64,000 bases of DNA from Candidatus Gastranaerophilales bacterium HUM_1 (GTDB lineage: Bacteria > Cyanobacteriota > Vampirovibrionia > Gastranaerophilales > Gastranaerophilaceae). Below the pieces are notes generated by a model. It worked only from the letters and a program-made list of their open reading frames with translations. It was not told the DNA's origin and searched no databases. The position numbers and the translations under genes were made by a program. This document shows, one piece after another, positions 43,321 to 52,920 of this stretch (positions are counted from its first letter, which is position 1; each line of letters opens with the position of its first letter). The stretch lies in the NCBI GenBank assembly GCA_002103105.1, contig DAAY01000004.1, positions 62,001 to 126,000 on the forward strand, in the 5' to 3' direction.

Positions 43321-46155
43321 TTATGATTCAACTAAAGCATCCAAAACTTCTTTATTTGCATCTAATGAAGGTTTTGTTGCCGTAATTGAATAGATTGGTT
43401 TTGATGAAAATACGTTTTGAGCGGTATGTAAAATATCATCAGCTGTAATACTGTCAATCAGTTCCAACTTTTTGTTAATATATCCTAAACCGTAAGGATT
43501 TTTTGCAGAAGAAAGAAGAGTTGAGGTTTTAGCTGAAGACATTTCCAATGGAGAAAGAATTGCTGTTTTTAGAGCCTTCTTTGCCGCTTCCAATTCTTCT
43601 GGAGTAACTTTCTCTGTTTTTATCTTTTGAATATTTTCATTAAAACCATCTATTGATTTTTTGATATTATCAAAAGTTTGTTCTCCAGATTCTTTGTTTT
43701 CCGTAGTTGTACCAATCGTCATATACATTGAACCAATATTATCAACAACATCCCAAGAAGAAGATACAGAATAAGCTAAATGGCGTTGTTCTCTTAAATC
43801 TGAGAATAAACGAGAAGAAGGAGAACCACCCAAGATTTCATTCAATAATTCTAAACATACAGAATCTTTTATATTTTGTGAATACTTGAATTTAAAACCT
43901 TCTACAATTTTTGCTTGGTTTTTCTTGTTTTCAGCGGTATAAACTTCTGTTTTTTCTTGTGGGATATAACTGTCTTTAAGCTCAATTGTTTTTGGTTTCA
44001 CTGCATTTAAAGAACCTATATTATTAAAAATTTGAGCTTTCAATTCTGGATGTTTTGAAAATGGTCCAGAAACAACAACTTGACCTTCAGATTTTTCAAT
44101 TAATTCTTTATACAAGGCTTTAACATCATCTAAAGTTACAGACGGAAGTGCTTCTTTTTTATCATCAACTGAAACTTCCCAAGAAGTATTTTTATACATA
44201 GCCTTGTCAAATTTGTCAAAAGGAGATACTTCATGAGTTGAATAAGTATCAGAACATCCTTTTACAGCTTTTTTAAAATTATCTTCTGATAAATTTGGAG
44301 TTAATACATTCTCTTTTGCTAATTCCAAAACTTTTTGCAAATTATCTTTAGGGAAACGAGCAGAAAATCCTATACCTCCAGTATTTGCAGAAATATCAGT
44401 TGTAGCACCTAAAGTATCAAAAGCCGAAGACATTTCTGAATGAGATTGTTTTTGCGTTCCACCATACAACAACATATAGTCAAGCACATCCGCAACAGCA
44501 GAACGCTTAGGATTATAATCTTTATTATTCAAAATATAATGAAAATCAATTACATCCGAATTTGAATCATTTAAAATTACATCATAATTATTTGGAAGTT
44601 TATACTCTGAAACATTTTCCATTTTGATTGGAGTTTTTTTATTTGCTCCAGTAAAGGAAATACTTTCAGTTGCTTTGTAATTATTATTTATATCTTCTGG
44701 TTTTGTATTACTTGGATGAACAACGGTTAATGCAACCTTATTCAAGTCAAGATATTTTTTTGCAATATTAGAAATATCTTGAGGGGTAAGTTTATCAATC
44801 ATTTCATTATATTTTGATAAATATTCAGAACGACCATCTAATATTGAAGAACCAACAGCATGATTCAATGCGTGAGAACACTCTAACCATCTATCATGTC
44901 CCATTTTCATTTTATTTTTAATTGCGGTTAACTCTTTTTCTGATGGAGGAGTTACTGCAATTTTAGAAATATTAGAATATAAATCTTTCAAAAATGGTTC
45001 TACATAATCATCTTTAACTTCTGTTTCAAAAACAAGTATTGAATTATCATTCGGTTTTGAACTTATACGTTCTTTTTGCAAAGAAACCCCAGTAGAATAC
45101 TTTTGTTCTAAGGAAGAAAACCTTGAATTTGCTAAATCACCTAATAAAGTATAAAGAGCGTTCACCTTAACTATATCTTCACCATTATTATTTTCGGGAC
45201 CAACAAAACCTAAGAATATACTTGCCCCTCCTTCGGATTTTGAAGAAATCAAATCTTGTCTAATAGGTTTATCAATAGGAGTCATCGTTTCAAAATGTCT
45301 ATTTAGGTTTGGCACTTTTTGAGAATTAAAATATTTTGAAACAAGCTTCATTGTTTCATCTGGATTAACTTCGCCAGTAATAACAGTGGTCATATTTGCA
45401 GGATAATAATTGTTGTTGAAATAATTTACAACATCATCTCTTGTTAACGCAGTAATATTATCAGTTGACCCCGCAACTAAATCATTTGAAGAAGATTTAA
45501 TATTAAATAAATTTTTAATAGTTTGAGTAAAGCCAATATTTTCATCTTCAGACAAACACATATTGATTTCAGAATTTACAATATTCTTTTCTTTTTCTAA
45601 TTTATCAAGTAAAAATTTCGGAGATTGAATCATTCCAGCATGAAGCTTAATCTTATTTTCTAAATCAGTATCATCTAATAAATTTGAACTTATATAATAA
45701 TCAGTTACGGAAAACGAAGTGGAAGCGTTTGTATTCGCACCCATTTTATTTACTTCATCAAAGAAAACCTTATCGCCCAAATCTTCTGAGCCATTAAACA
45801 AATTATGTTCAATATAGTGACTGATGCCACGTAAGTTATCTGGTTCATTCATTGAGCCAGTATTTACATATGTTTTAACCACTGTTGTTCCATCTTTTGG
45901 CACAATAACGACTTTTTGACCGTTTGCTAATTTATAACATTGAGCAGTCAAATCATCCGAGATTTTTAACTCTCCTGTTTTGGTATAAGACATAGGAGCC
46001 TTAACACCATAATCTGGAGTTACGTTCGAAAGACTTTTAATCTCTTGCTCCTTTGATTGAGGCTGAGATTCTTTTCCTGCAACTGGATTTGATGCCCCAA
46101 ACTTAGGAGCATAGACAGAATTACTTGAAATTCTATAATTTTGGATATAATTCAT
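43321..46155 (-). CDS. M16 family zinc metallopeptidase
   Basis: A 944-residue protein with two tandem M16 halves. The first has the inverted zinc motif HYIEH (His 113, Glu 116, His 117) and a distal Glu 196 (NSEINM). The second half (about 500-944) lacks the motif but has the GGSPSSRLFSDLREQRHLAYS segment typical of the inactive half. No signal peptide is visible; instead a 50-residue Ser/Asn-rich N-terminus carries APKFG, part of an F-x-G motif found near the start of other unassigned proteins here. AAAGG precedes the ATG. Substrate unknown; probably processes peptides. Confidence 0.85.
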   Translation of the reverse strand: MNYIQNYRISSNSVYAPKFGASNPVAGKESQPQSKEQEIKSLSNVTPDYGVKAPMSYTKTGELKISDDLTAQCYKLANGQKVVIVPKDGTTVVKTYVNTGSMNEPDNLRGISHYIEHNLFNGSEDLGDKVFFDEVNKMGANTNASTSFSVTDYYISSNLLDDTDLENKIKLHAGMIQSPKFLLDKLEKEKNIVNSEINMCLSEDENIGFTQTIKNLFNIKSSSNDLVAGSTDNITALTRDDVVNYFNNNYYPANMTTVITGEVNPDETMKLVSKYFNSQKVPNLNRHFETMTPIDKPIRQDLISSKSEGGASIFLGFVGPENNNGEDIVKVNALYTLLGDLANSRFSSLEQKYSTGVSLQKERISSKPNDNSILVFETEVKDDYVEPFLKDLYSNISKIAVTPPSEKELTAIKNKMKMGHDRWLECSHALNHAVGSSILDGRSEYLSKYNEMIDKLTPQDISNIAKKYLDLNKVALTVVHPSNTKPEDINNNYKATESISFTGANKKTPIKMENVSEYKLPNNYDVILNDSNSDVIDFHYILNNKDYNPKRSAVADVLDYMLLYGGTQKQSHSEMSSAFDTLGATTDISANTGGIGFSARFPKDNLQKVLELAKENVLTPNLSEDNFKKAVKGCSDTYSTHEVSPFDKFDKAMYKNTSWEVSVDDKKEALPSVTLDDVKALYKELIEKSEGQVVVSGPFSKHPELKAQIFNNIGSLNAVKPKTIELKDSYIPQEKTEVYTAENKKNQAKIVEGFKFKYSQNIKDSVCLELLNEILGGSPSSRLFSDLREQRHLAYSVSSSWDVVDNIGSMYMTIGTTTENKESGEQTFDNIKKSIDGFNENIQKIKTEKVTPEELEAAKKALKTAILSPLEMSSAKTSTLLSSAKNPYGLGYINKKLELIDSITADDILHTAQNVFSSKPIYSITATKPSLDANKEVLDALVES

Positions 46156-46253
46156 AAAACAACTACCTTTTATTGTATAAAAAAACTACAAATAAAATTT
46201 ATTGCCTATTGTTTAAGAAATATTAACAAATATATAAATTCAAAAATATTTAA

Positions 46254-47540
46254 TTACTTTTTGAAAATTGTTTGATCTCTATCTGGTCCAACAGAAACAA
46301 TCGAAATCGGAGTTTCCAAAATTACCTCTAATCTTTCAAGATATTTTCTTGCGTTCTCTGGCAATTTTTCATATTCTCTAATGCCTGTAATATCAGTGTT
46401 CCAACCTTTATGCGTTTCATAAACAGGTTCCAGATATTTGTGAATAAATACATCTTCTGGATATGAAGTATAAATTTTTCCATCTCTTACATCTTTATAG
46501 GCTGTACATACTTTGATTTCATCAAAAGAATCAAACACATCAATTTTTGTCAAAGCAATAGATGTAATTCCACCAACAAGACACGCATATTTCATTGTTA
46601 CCGCATCAAACCAGCCACAACGTCTAGGACGACCTGTTGTAACGCCAAACTCGTGTCCAACTTCACGAATTTTATCACCTGTTGCATCTGTCAATTCCGT
46701 AACAAAAGGACCTTCTCCAACTCTAGTAACATAAGCTTTTGCAACACCTATAACTTCATCAATAGTCGTAGGTCCATAACCAGAACCCGTTGCAGCTCCA
46801 CCGCCAACAGGATTTGAACTTGTTACAAATGGATATGTTCCGAAATCAACATCTAACATAACACCTTGAGCTCCTTCAAAAAGAATTTTTTTCCCGCTTC
46901 TTTTTGCATCTCTCAACATTTCTTGCCAATCAAAACAAACATATGGCTTGAAAATTTCTGCATATTTTTTACACAAATCCAAAACTTCTTCTTTTGAATA
47001 TGTTTTCAAACCATAAACTTCTTTTAACTGTTTATTTTTCAATGGCAAAATAATATCTAACTTTTCAGCTAGAGATTCTGGAGAATATAAATCTCCGATT
47101 TTTAAACCAATTCTATTCATTTTATCGGTATAAGTAGGTCCAATACCTTTTTTTGTTGTTCCAATTTTTCCTTTTTTAGAAGCATTATCTTCTGAATACC
47201 CATCAACTTCTGTATGCCAAGGCATAGTAATTGAGGCAAGAGGACTAACTTTTAATCCTGATAAATCAATATTTTCTTTTTTCAATCCGTCAATTTCTTC
47301 TTGAAAATATTCAGGAAGAACAACTGTACCATTACCAATTAAACAAATTTTATCCTTATACAAAATCCCAGAAGGAATTAAATGAAATTTAAAAGTCTTA
47401 CCATGTGCAACAACTGTATGACCAGCATTACATCCCCCTTGATAACGAATAATCAAATCCGCATCTTGAGCTAACAAATCAGTAATTTTAGCTTTTCCTT
47501 CATCACCCCATTGAGCACCAATAACAACTCTATTTGTCAT
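46254..47540 (-). CDS. purA: Adenylosuccinate synthetase
   Basis: This 428-residue enzyme has the phosphate loop GAQWGDEGKAK with catalytic Asp, CNAGHTVV, GTTKKGIGP and TTGRPRRCGW. It joins IMP and aspartate with GTP to make adenylosuccinate. GAAGGGAT precedes the ATG. It appears monocistronic, between a flotillin terminator and the M16 gene. The usual second residues of the loop (GDEGKGK) are GDEGKAK here, a conservative change. Confidence 0.96.
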   Translation of the reverse strand: MTNRVVIGAQWGDEGKAKITDLLAQDADLIIRYQGGCNAGHTVVAHGKTFKFHLIPSGILYKDKICLIGNGTVVLPEYFQEEIDGLKKENIDLSGLKVSPLASITMPWHTEVDGYSEDNASKKGKIGTTKKGIGPTYTDKMNRIGLKIGDLYSPESLAEKLDIILPLKNKQLKEVYGLKTYSKEEVLDLCKKYAEIFKPYVCFDWQEMLRDAKRSGKKILFEGAQGVMLDVDFGTYPFVTSSNPVGGGAATGSGYGPTTIDEVIGVAKAYVTRVGEGPFVTELTDATGDKIREVGHEFGVTTGRPRRCGWFDAVTMKYACLVGGITSIALTKIDVFDSFDEIKVCTAYKDVRDGKIYTSYPEDVFIHKYLEPVYETHKGWNTDITGIREYEKLPENARKYLERLEVILETPISIVSVGPDRDQTIFKK

Positions 47541-47617
47541 ATTTAATATCCCTTCATTTTATGTACTTGTGCAAGGATATTTTACCATAAAAATTTTGAT
47601 TAGATATTTTATAATAA

Positions 47618-47643
47618 AAAAAAGACCTCTTTCGAGGTCTTTA
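47618..47643 (-). terminator. Terminator of the flotillin operon
   Basis: Stem AAAGACCTC/GAGGTCTTT; on the minus strand it is followed by a run of eight or more T. Confidence 0.85.
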
Positions 47644-47667
47644 TAAATCAAACAGAAAATAACAAAA

Positions 47668-49080
47668 TTATTTTTCAGTTTCTTTTACAGAAACTTCTTT
47701 TACAGGAGTTTCTCCATTATCAACTTTTCCTAAAATTTGAGGAAGTTCGATTCCTGCTTGTCCAGCCAAATCGTGCATTGCAGGAAGTGATTTGATTAAA
47801 TCTTTCATAAAGTTTGCAGTTGTAGAACCTTTATCTGAACCAGTTCCACCATCCCAAACAGTGATTTTATCAAATTTAATATTCTTGATTGCGTCAACTT
47901 GTTTTTCAACAATTTTTTCAATTTTTTCAATCATCAAGAAGCTTGTAGCAATTTCTGGACGGTTGTTAGAAATTTTAACTAAATCTTGATAACCTTTTGC
48001 TTTAGCTTCCAACACAGCTTTAACACCTTCAGCTTCAGCAAAGTATTTAGCTTTGATTGCATCAGCTTGACCAGCTGCAATACGTCTTAGTTTTTCAGCT
48101 TCAGCATCTGCTTCAACTTGAACCTTCAATTTCTCTACTTCTTGTCTTGCAAGTTCTTCTTTCTTCAATTTTGCTTCTTCTTGTTCTTTTTGAGCAAGTA
48201 ATACATCTCTTTGAGCATTTGCTTTTGCAACTTCACCTTCTCTAAATGCGTCTGCTTGTTTTACCGCAAGAGTAGCATTGTAATCAGCAATATTAGCCTT
48301 TGAAATATTTTCACCTTCAACAGCTTGTGCTTCAAGTTCAGCAGTTTTGATACGTTGTTCTCTTTCTGCATTAGTTTTACCAATGAAAGTTTGAGCTGTT
48401 TGTTCTGCTACTTGAACTTCTTTTTCTTTATTTGCAGAAGCTTCACCAACTGCACCTAATTTTTCTTGTTGTGCAACTTCTACTTTCGCTTTGTTAATTG
48501 CTTCTGCTGCTGCTTTTTTACCAATAGCATCAATATATCCAGATTCATCTGTAATATCTTTGATGTTTACGTTGATAATTTCTAAACCAATTTTATTTAA
48601 CTCTGTATTTACGTTTGCGTTAATTTGTTCCAAGAATTTTTCTCTATCTTGGTTAATTTCTTCAATTGTTAAAGTTGCAATCGCCAAACGTAATTGACCA
48701 AGAATAATATCACTTGCTTGAGTAATTACATCTGGTTTTGTTAAACCTAATAAACGTTCAGCAGCATTTATCATAATTTTTGGATCAGTTGAAATACCAA
48801 AAGTGAATGTTGATGGAACAGCAACACGGATATTACCTTTTGACAATGCACCTTTAAGGTCGATGTCAGTTGTCATCGGTTCTAGAGAAAGAACTCCAAA
48901 ATCTTGAATCAATGGAATAATGAATGTACCGCCACCGTGTACACATTTTGCAGTTTTTTCACCTGAAGTTTTACCATAAACTACAATAATTTTGTTTGAA
49001 GGGCATCTTTTGTACTGATTAGCAATAAAGATAAATACTGCTAATAAAATCAATGCTCCTGTAATCGTCAATCCGAACAT
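47668..49080 (-). CDS. floT: Flotillin-like SPFH/band-7 protein
   Basis: A 470-residue protein with an N-terminal membrane segment (about 4-21), an SPFH domain (about 30-200), a long Ala/Glu/Lys coiled coil (about 215-390, many EAE and KAN repeats) and a flotillin-type C-terminal tail. Flotillins organise membrane microdomains. AAAGGAG precedes the ATG. The NfeD-like gene sits directly upstream, as in the yuaF-yuaG pair of Bacillus. Bacillus homologue naming is used here by resemblance. Confidence 0.85.
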   Translation of the reverse strand: MFGLTITGALILLAVFIFIANQYKRCPSNKIIVVYGKTSGEKTAKCVHGGGTFIIPLIQDFGVLSLEPMTTDIDLKGALSKGNIRVAVPSTFTFGISTDPKIMINAAERLLGLTKPDVITQASDIILGQLRLAIATLTIEEINQDREKFLEQINANVNTELNKIGLEIINVNIKDITDESGYIDAIGKKAAAEAINKAKVEVAQQEKLGAVGEASANKEKEVQVAEQTAQTFIGKTNAEREQRIKTAELEAQAVEGENISKANIADYNATLAVKQADAFREGEVAKANAQRDVLLAQKEQEEAKLKKEELARQEVEKLKVQVEADAEAEKLRRIAAGQADAIKAKYFAEAEGVKAVLEAKAKGYQDLVKISNNRPEIATSFLMIEKIEKIVEKQVDAIKNIKFDKITVWDGGTGSDKGSTTANFMKDLIKSLPAMHDLAGQAGIELPQILGKVDNGETPVKEVSVKETEK

Positions 49081-49107
49081 ATTTTTCTCCTTTTTATGTA
49101 ATACAAA

Positions 49108-49692
49108 TTATTTTTTAACTTTCTCAATATATAAAAGATCATTTTGAACCTTCACAACCCTTACCAAATCAAAAGAGTTTATAGATTCTTTGGTTGTATT
49201 TACCGCATTTACAACTTGTAATTTCCCATTAAATTCAATCTCCACTTGGCCATTTGAACCTGGGTGGAAACTTGTATAAGCTTTTCCAATTTTATTTAAA
49301 GCATCAGCCTTATCGTTAGTAACTTTCTTTTCTAATTTTTTTGCCCAAAACATTAATGTTGCACTCATGAACATAAACATAAAACCAACCGCAAACGCTA
49401 AAAGAAAAGACATCTTATGTCCAAACGAAAATTGAGTTAATGCAGCATAACCCATCCAACCAAAACCCATAAAAAATGCGGTTATTGATTGAAAAGAGAA
49501 GAAACCAAAAGATGGATCCGTATCAGTTTCAGTATTAAAATCAGCCATTACTTCACTTTCTCCACCCCCAGTAAATGAAAACAATATCAATTTAAAAATA
49601 AACAATATTGTTGAAAATATTGCAATATAATAATAGACTTTCCACGGATTTGCAGCCGCTTCTGTTAATAAATTATTTATGTTACTAATCAT
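49108..49692 (-). CDS. NfeD-like membrane protein (YuaF type)
   Basis: A 194-residue protein with three predicted membrane helices (about 18-38, 65-90 and 93-115) and a C-terminal OB-like domain (about 130-194, GKAYTSFHPGSNGQVEIEFNG), the layout of NfeD partners of flotillins. It lies 27 nt before the flotillin gene and 24 nt after the RelA/SpoT gene, suggesting one transcript. AGGAG precedes the ATG. Confidence 0.75.
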   Translation of the reverse strand: MISNINNLLTEAAANPWKVYYYIAIFSTILFIFKLILFSFTGGGESEVMADFNTETDTDPSFGFFSFQSITAFFMGFGWMGYAALTQFSFGHKMSFLLAFAVGFMFMFMSATLMFWAKKLEKKVTNDKADALNKIGKAYTSFHPGSNGQVEIEFNGKLQVVNAVNTTKESINSFDLVRVVKVQNDLLYIEKVKK

Positions 49693-49716
49693 ATATAAAA
49701 CTCCTATCTATATTCT

Positions 49717-51933
49717 CTAACCTTCAGTCTTTTTAGGGCGTCTTTTTTGTCTAAAACCTCTTGATGTTTTGCTTGCAGAAGATTTTTTAATCATACTTGA
49801 AGATGTTTGAATTCGTTTTACGCTGAAAACATCTGGCAAGTTTTGAACACAAGTAATAACTTTTTTCAAGGTATCAATATTATCAAGTTCAAGCCCCATT
49901 TCAATAATACCGACATGGTTTTTTGTCTTAATATTTGCATTGACAATATTTGCATTATTATCTGAAACAGCAGCAATTACATCTTTCAAAAGACCTAGTT
50001 TTTCAGCTGTTTCAATTCTAATGGTTGTTGTATATGTTTTATTTGTATTAACACCAGCCCAATGAATATCCATCAGTCGTTCGTGAGGAATTGTTTCAAG
50101 AGTTTTACAATCTACTCTGTGAACAGTAACTCCCTTGGCTCTTGTTACAACACCAACAATTGGCTCTCCTGGAATTGGAGAACAGCAATGAGCAAAAGAA
50201 TACAATAATCCTTCCAACCCAATAATATCTTTATGTGAGCCTTTTCTACCAGAAGCGTGAAATGTTTCTTCTGGTTTCTTTTCAACTGGTTTTTTAAGTT
50301 TATTTAGAACCTTTGTTATAGTTGTTTCACCATAGCCCAGAGCCGCAAATAAATCTTCAGCAGATTGATAATTCATAGTTTTTGCGACTTTATCAAATTC
50401 TCCAGATTTTACATAATCATCAAACACTGCCTTTGTAAGTTCATGTTCAAGATTAGTTTTCCCAAGGTTAACATGTTCTTCTCTATTATTCTTCTTGAAC
50501 CATTGTCTAATTTTTTGAGAAGCTTGTTTTGTAACAACAAACGTTAGCCAATCTAATCTAGGTGCAGGAGTTTTTGAAGTTAAGACCTCCACAATATCAC
50601 CGTTATTTAGTTTTGTATTTAAAGGAACAATTCGACCATTAATCAAAGCTCCAACAGTTCTGTGACCAACGTCTGAGTGAATTCGATATGAAAAATCAAC
50701 AGGAGTTGCATCTTTTGGTAAATCTATAACATCTCCATTTGGAGTAAATGCAAAAACTTGGTCAGAGAATAAATCAATTTTTACACTCTTAACATAATCT
50801 TCTGCATTTTTCATTTCCTTATCGTATTCAACAAGTTTATGCATCCAAGAAAATTTCATATCAGAAGCATTGTCTGCTTTTTGAGAACCTTTTTCTTTAT
50901 ATCTCCAATGAGCAGCAATACCATATTCTGCAACTTGATGCATTTGCCAAGTTCTAATCTGAACTTCCAAAGGTTTTGAACGAGGACCAATTACTGAAGT
51001 GTGCAAAGACTGATACATGTTGCCCTTTGGCATTGCAATATAGTCCTTGAATCTTCCTGGAATTGGTTTAAATTGGGAATGAATTAAACCCAAAACCTCA
51101 TAACATTCTTTCACTGTATCCACAATTACACGAACAGCAGTAATATCATACAAATCATGGAACGCAATATTTTGACGTTTCATTTTTGCATAAATACTAT
51201 AATAATGTTTTGCCCTTCCAGTAATTTGTGCATTTATACCACTTTTCTTAACATCTTGAGAAATCTTTTCAATTAAAGCATTAACAGTTTCTTCTCTATC
51301 AGCTTTTGTTTGAGCAACAAGCTGAGCAATTTCATAATACTTTTCTGGCTCTAAATACCTCAACGACAAATCTTCTAATTCTGCTTTAATTTTATAAATA
51401 CCTAAACGATTTGCTAAAGGTGCAAAAATATCTAACGTTTCTCTTGCGATTTTCTTCTGCTTTGCAGGTTCCATAAAATTAAGAGTACGCATATTATGAA
51501 GTCTATCTGCAAGTTTCAAGAAAATTACACGAATATCATTAGCCATTGCAATAAATAATCGTCTAAAGTTTTCGGCTTGTCTTTCTTCTTTTGACTTAAA
51601 TTGGAGCTTGCCAAGCTTTGTAACTCCTTGTACAAGAGTTAAAACATCTTCTCCAAAAAGTTCTTTTATAACCTCTGGCTTGGTATCTGTATCTTCCAAA
51701 ATATCGTGTAAAAACGCCGCAATAAGAGTATGAGTGTCAACCTCTAACCCTGCGAGAATTTTTGCAACCTCAACAGGATGAATAATATACGGTTCACCTG
51801 ATACCCTAAATTGACCTTCGTGTGTTTTTTTTGCGAATTTATAAGCCTTCTCAACCTGTGCAATATCCTCTGGTGAATGCTGTTGAGAGATTAGTAATTC
51901 TTTTAATTCTTTAAATAATTCTACGTCTGACAT
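49717..51933 (-). CDS. Bifunctional (p)ppGpp synthetase/hydrolase (RelA/SpoT, Rsh)
   Basis: A 738-residue long RSH protein. The hydrolase HD domain has His 76-Asp 77 in FLHDILEDTD with HPVEVAKIL and LADRLHNMRTL. The synthetase domain has RAKHYYSIYAKMKRQ and YDITAVRVIV. A TGS domain (FAFTPNGDVIDLPK) and a C-terminal ACT domain follow. It makes and degrades the alarmone in response to starvation. The intact HD suggests a SpoT/Rel bifunctional enzyme. No clear SD is present; TGTATCAT ends 9 nt before the ATG. It is the first gene of the rsh-nfeD-flotillin run. Confidence 0.93.
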   Translation of the reverse strand: MSDVELFKELKELLISQQHSPEDIAQVEKAYKFAKKTHEGQFRVSGEPYIIHPVEVAKILAGLEVDTHTLIAAFLHDILEDTDTKPEVIKELFGEDVLTLVQGVTKLGKLQFKSKEERQAENFRRLFIAMANDIRVIFLKLADRLHNMRTLNFMEPAKQKKIARETLDIFAPLANRLGIYKIKAELEDLSLRYLEPEKYYEIAQLVAQTKADREETVNALIEKISQDVKKSGINAQITGRAKHYYSIYAKMKRQNIAFHDLYDITAVRVIVDTVKECYEVLGLIHSQFKPIPGRFKDYIAMPKGNMYQSLHTSVIGPRSKPLEVQIRTWQMHQVAEYGIAAHWRYKEKGSQKADNASDMKFSWMHKLVEYDKEMKNAEDYVKSVKIDLFSDQVFAFTPNGDVIDLPKDATPVDFSYRIHSDVGHRTVGALINGRIVPLNTKLNNGDIVEVLTSKTPAPRLDWLTFVVTKQASQKIRQWFKKNNREEHVNLGKTNLEHELTKAVFDDYVKSGEFDKVAKTMNYQSAEDLFAALGYGETTITKVLNKLKKPVEKKPEETFHASGRKGSHKDIIGLEGLLYSFAHCCSPIPGEPIVGVVTRAKGVTVHRVDCKTLETIPHERLMDIHWAGVNTNKTYTTTIRIETAEKLGLLKDVIAAVSDNNANIVNANIKTKNHVGIIEMGLELDNIDTLKKVITCVQNLPDVFSVKRIQTSSSMIKKSSASKTSRGFRQKRRPKKTEG

Positions 51934-52030
51934 AATAGATTTATGATACAGATTATAATTATAAATCGCAAGGGAAATTGAAAAATTTCATATAAAGAGT
52001 TTAGAGAAAATTTTATGATAAAATCTAAAT

Positions 52031-52312
52031 ATGTTGAAAGAAACTAAAGATGGACTAATTGCACATATAAAAATCTCCCCCAATTCTAAAAAAAACGAAA
52101 TTATTAATGAAGGAGATTTTACTAAAATTAAAATTACAGCCCAGCCAATTGATGGAAAGGCGAATAAAGCCTTGATTGAATTTTTATCTAAAAATTTCAA
52201 AATACCAAAAACATCTATAAAAATTTTAAAGGGTGAAACATCCAAAGAAAAAACTGTACTTTTTGAAACAAAAGACGAAGAAAAATTACAAAAACTTAAA
52301 GAAATATTATAA
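52031..52312 (+). CDS. DUF167/YggU family protein
   Basis: A 93-residue protein with the family core HIKISPNSKKNEII, ITAQPIDGKANKALIEFLS and LKGETSKEKTV. The family is widespread and small; its function is unknown. There is no SD: an extended -10 (TGATAAAAT) ends exactly 6 nt before the ATG, so the message is predicted leaderless. It is divergent from the RelA/SpoT gene. Confidence 0.85.
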   Translation: MLKETKDGLIAHIKISPNSKKNEIINEGDFTKIKITAQPIDGKANKALIEFLSKNFKIPKTSIKILKGETSKEKTVLFETKDEEKLQKLKEIL

Positions 52313-52365
52313 AATAGCAAAATTTATTTTTAGGATATTTAAAAAATAAAAACATAGGGGGATAA

Positions 52366-52725
52366 ATGCAAATTTCAAGACTAAATCCTTTCGGATACGA
52401 GGCAACAACAGAGAAAGGAAATAAATATAAGGCAACAAATAAAATAGGTGCAATATTAGGAACAGTAGGAATTGCCGTAGGTGGAATTGATTACCTAAGA
52501 AACGAGTCCGAAATGTGTTCAAAAGAAATAAAAGGTGAATTTGGTCTTCCTCCGCTTAAAATAAACAAAAAAGAAGCGGGATTATGGAAATCATTAGGGG
52601 TATTAGCTGTTATTATAGATGCAGGAATAATGATAGGTATTGGGCACTGGATAGACAAAAAGACAAACAAAATACGTGCTTATAAAGCAGATGAAAAAGC
52701 TGAAAAATTAAACACAAATGCATAG
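52366..52725 (+). CDS. Two-helix membrane protein of unknown function (119 aa)
   Basis: Not recognised. It has two likely membrane helices (about 27-43, IGAILGTVGIAVGGIDYL, and about 78-97, LGVLAVIIDAGIMIGIGHWI) and a Lys-rich tail. The N-terminus MQISRLNPFG resembles the MQIQRVTSS and NPNF start of the protein at 58989, part of an N-terminal motif set in this window. Weak AGGGGG lies shortly before the ATG. It is followed by the promoter of the attenuator unit. Confidence 0.6.
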   Translation: MQISRLNPFGYEATTEKGNKYKATNKIGAILGTVGIAVGGIDYLRNESEMCSKEIKGEFGLPPLKINKKEAGLWKSLGVLAVIIDAGIMIGIGHWIDKKTNKIRAYKADEKAEKLNTNA

Positions 52726-52726
52726 C

Positions 52727-52754
52727 TTTACAAATATTACTTTTGTAATATAAT
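52727..52754 (+). promoter_or_regulatory. Promoter of the His-leader attenuator
   Basis: TTTACA, a 16-nt spacer and TATAAT. The predicted start of transcription is about 52761, 18 nt before the leader peptide. Confidence 0.65.
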
Positions 52755-52778
52755 AATAACAAAGGAACAATTAGACAG

Positions 52779-52841
52779 ATGAAACAAAAATTTTTACAAA
52801 TACATCATCATCACATTCATATCAACCTGAAGAGGTTGTAG
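52779..52841 (+). CDS. Histidine leader peptide (20 aa)
   Basis: The frame reads MKQKFLQIHHHHIHINLKRL and a TAG stop. Five of six consecutive codons (52803-52820) are His (CAT CAT CAT CAC ATT CAT). AAAGGA precedes it at a rather long spacing. Its last codons lie inside the 5' strand of the antiterminator, as in amino-acid biosynthetic leaders. It is too short to be a stand-alone protein candidate; its role would be ribosome stalling when charged tRNA-His is scarce. Confidence 0.75.
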   Translation: MKQKFLQIHHHHIHINLKRL

Positions 52842-52920
52842 AATTGGTGGTACGCTTGTAAAAATAATTCAATTCTTATAAACAACTTCTTCAGGATACC
52901 CCAAAGCGAAGTTGTTTTTT
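52826..52920 (+). promoter_or_regulatory. Transcription attenuator (antiterminator and terminator)
   Basis: Segment A, CCTGAAGAGGTTGT (52826-52839), is complementary over 14 nt with one G-T wobble-type position to segment B, ACAACTTCTTCAGG (52882-52895). Segment B also pairs with segment C, GAAGTTGTTT (52908-52917), to form a terminator stem (AAACAACTTC/GAAGTTGTTT) followed by a T-run. A:B and B:C exclude each other. A ribosome finishing the leader would cover A and allow termination; stalling at the His codons would free A and antiterminate. Confidence 0.75.
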
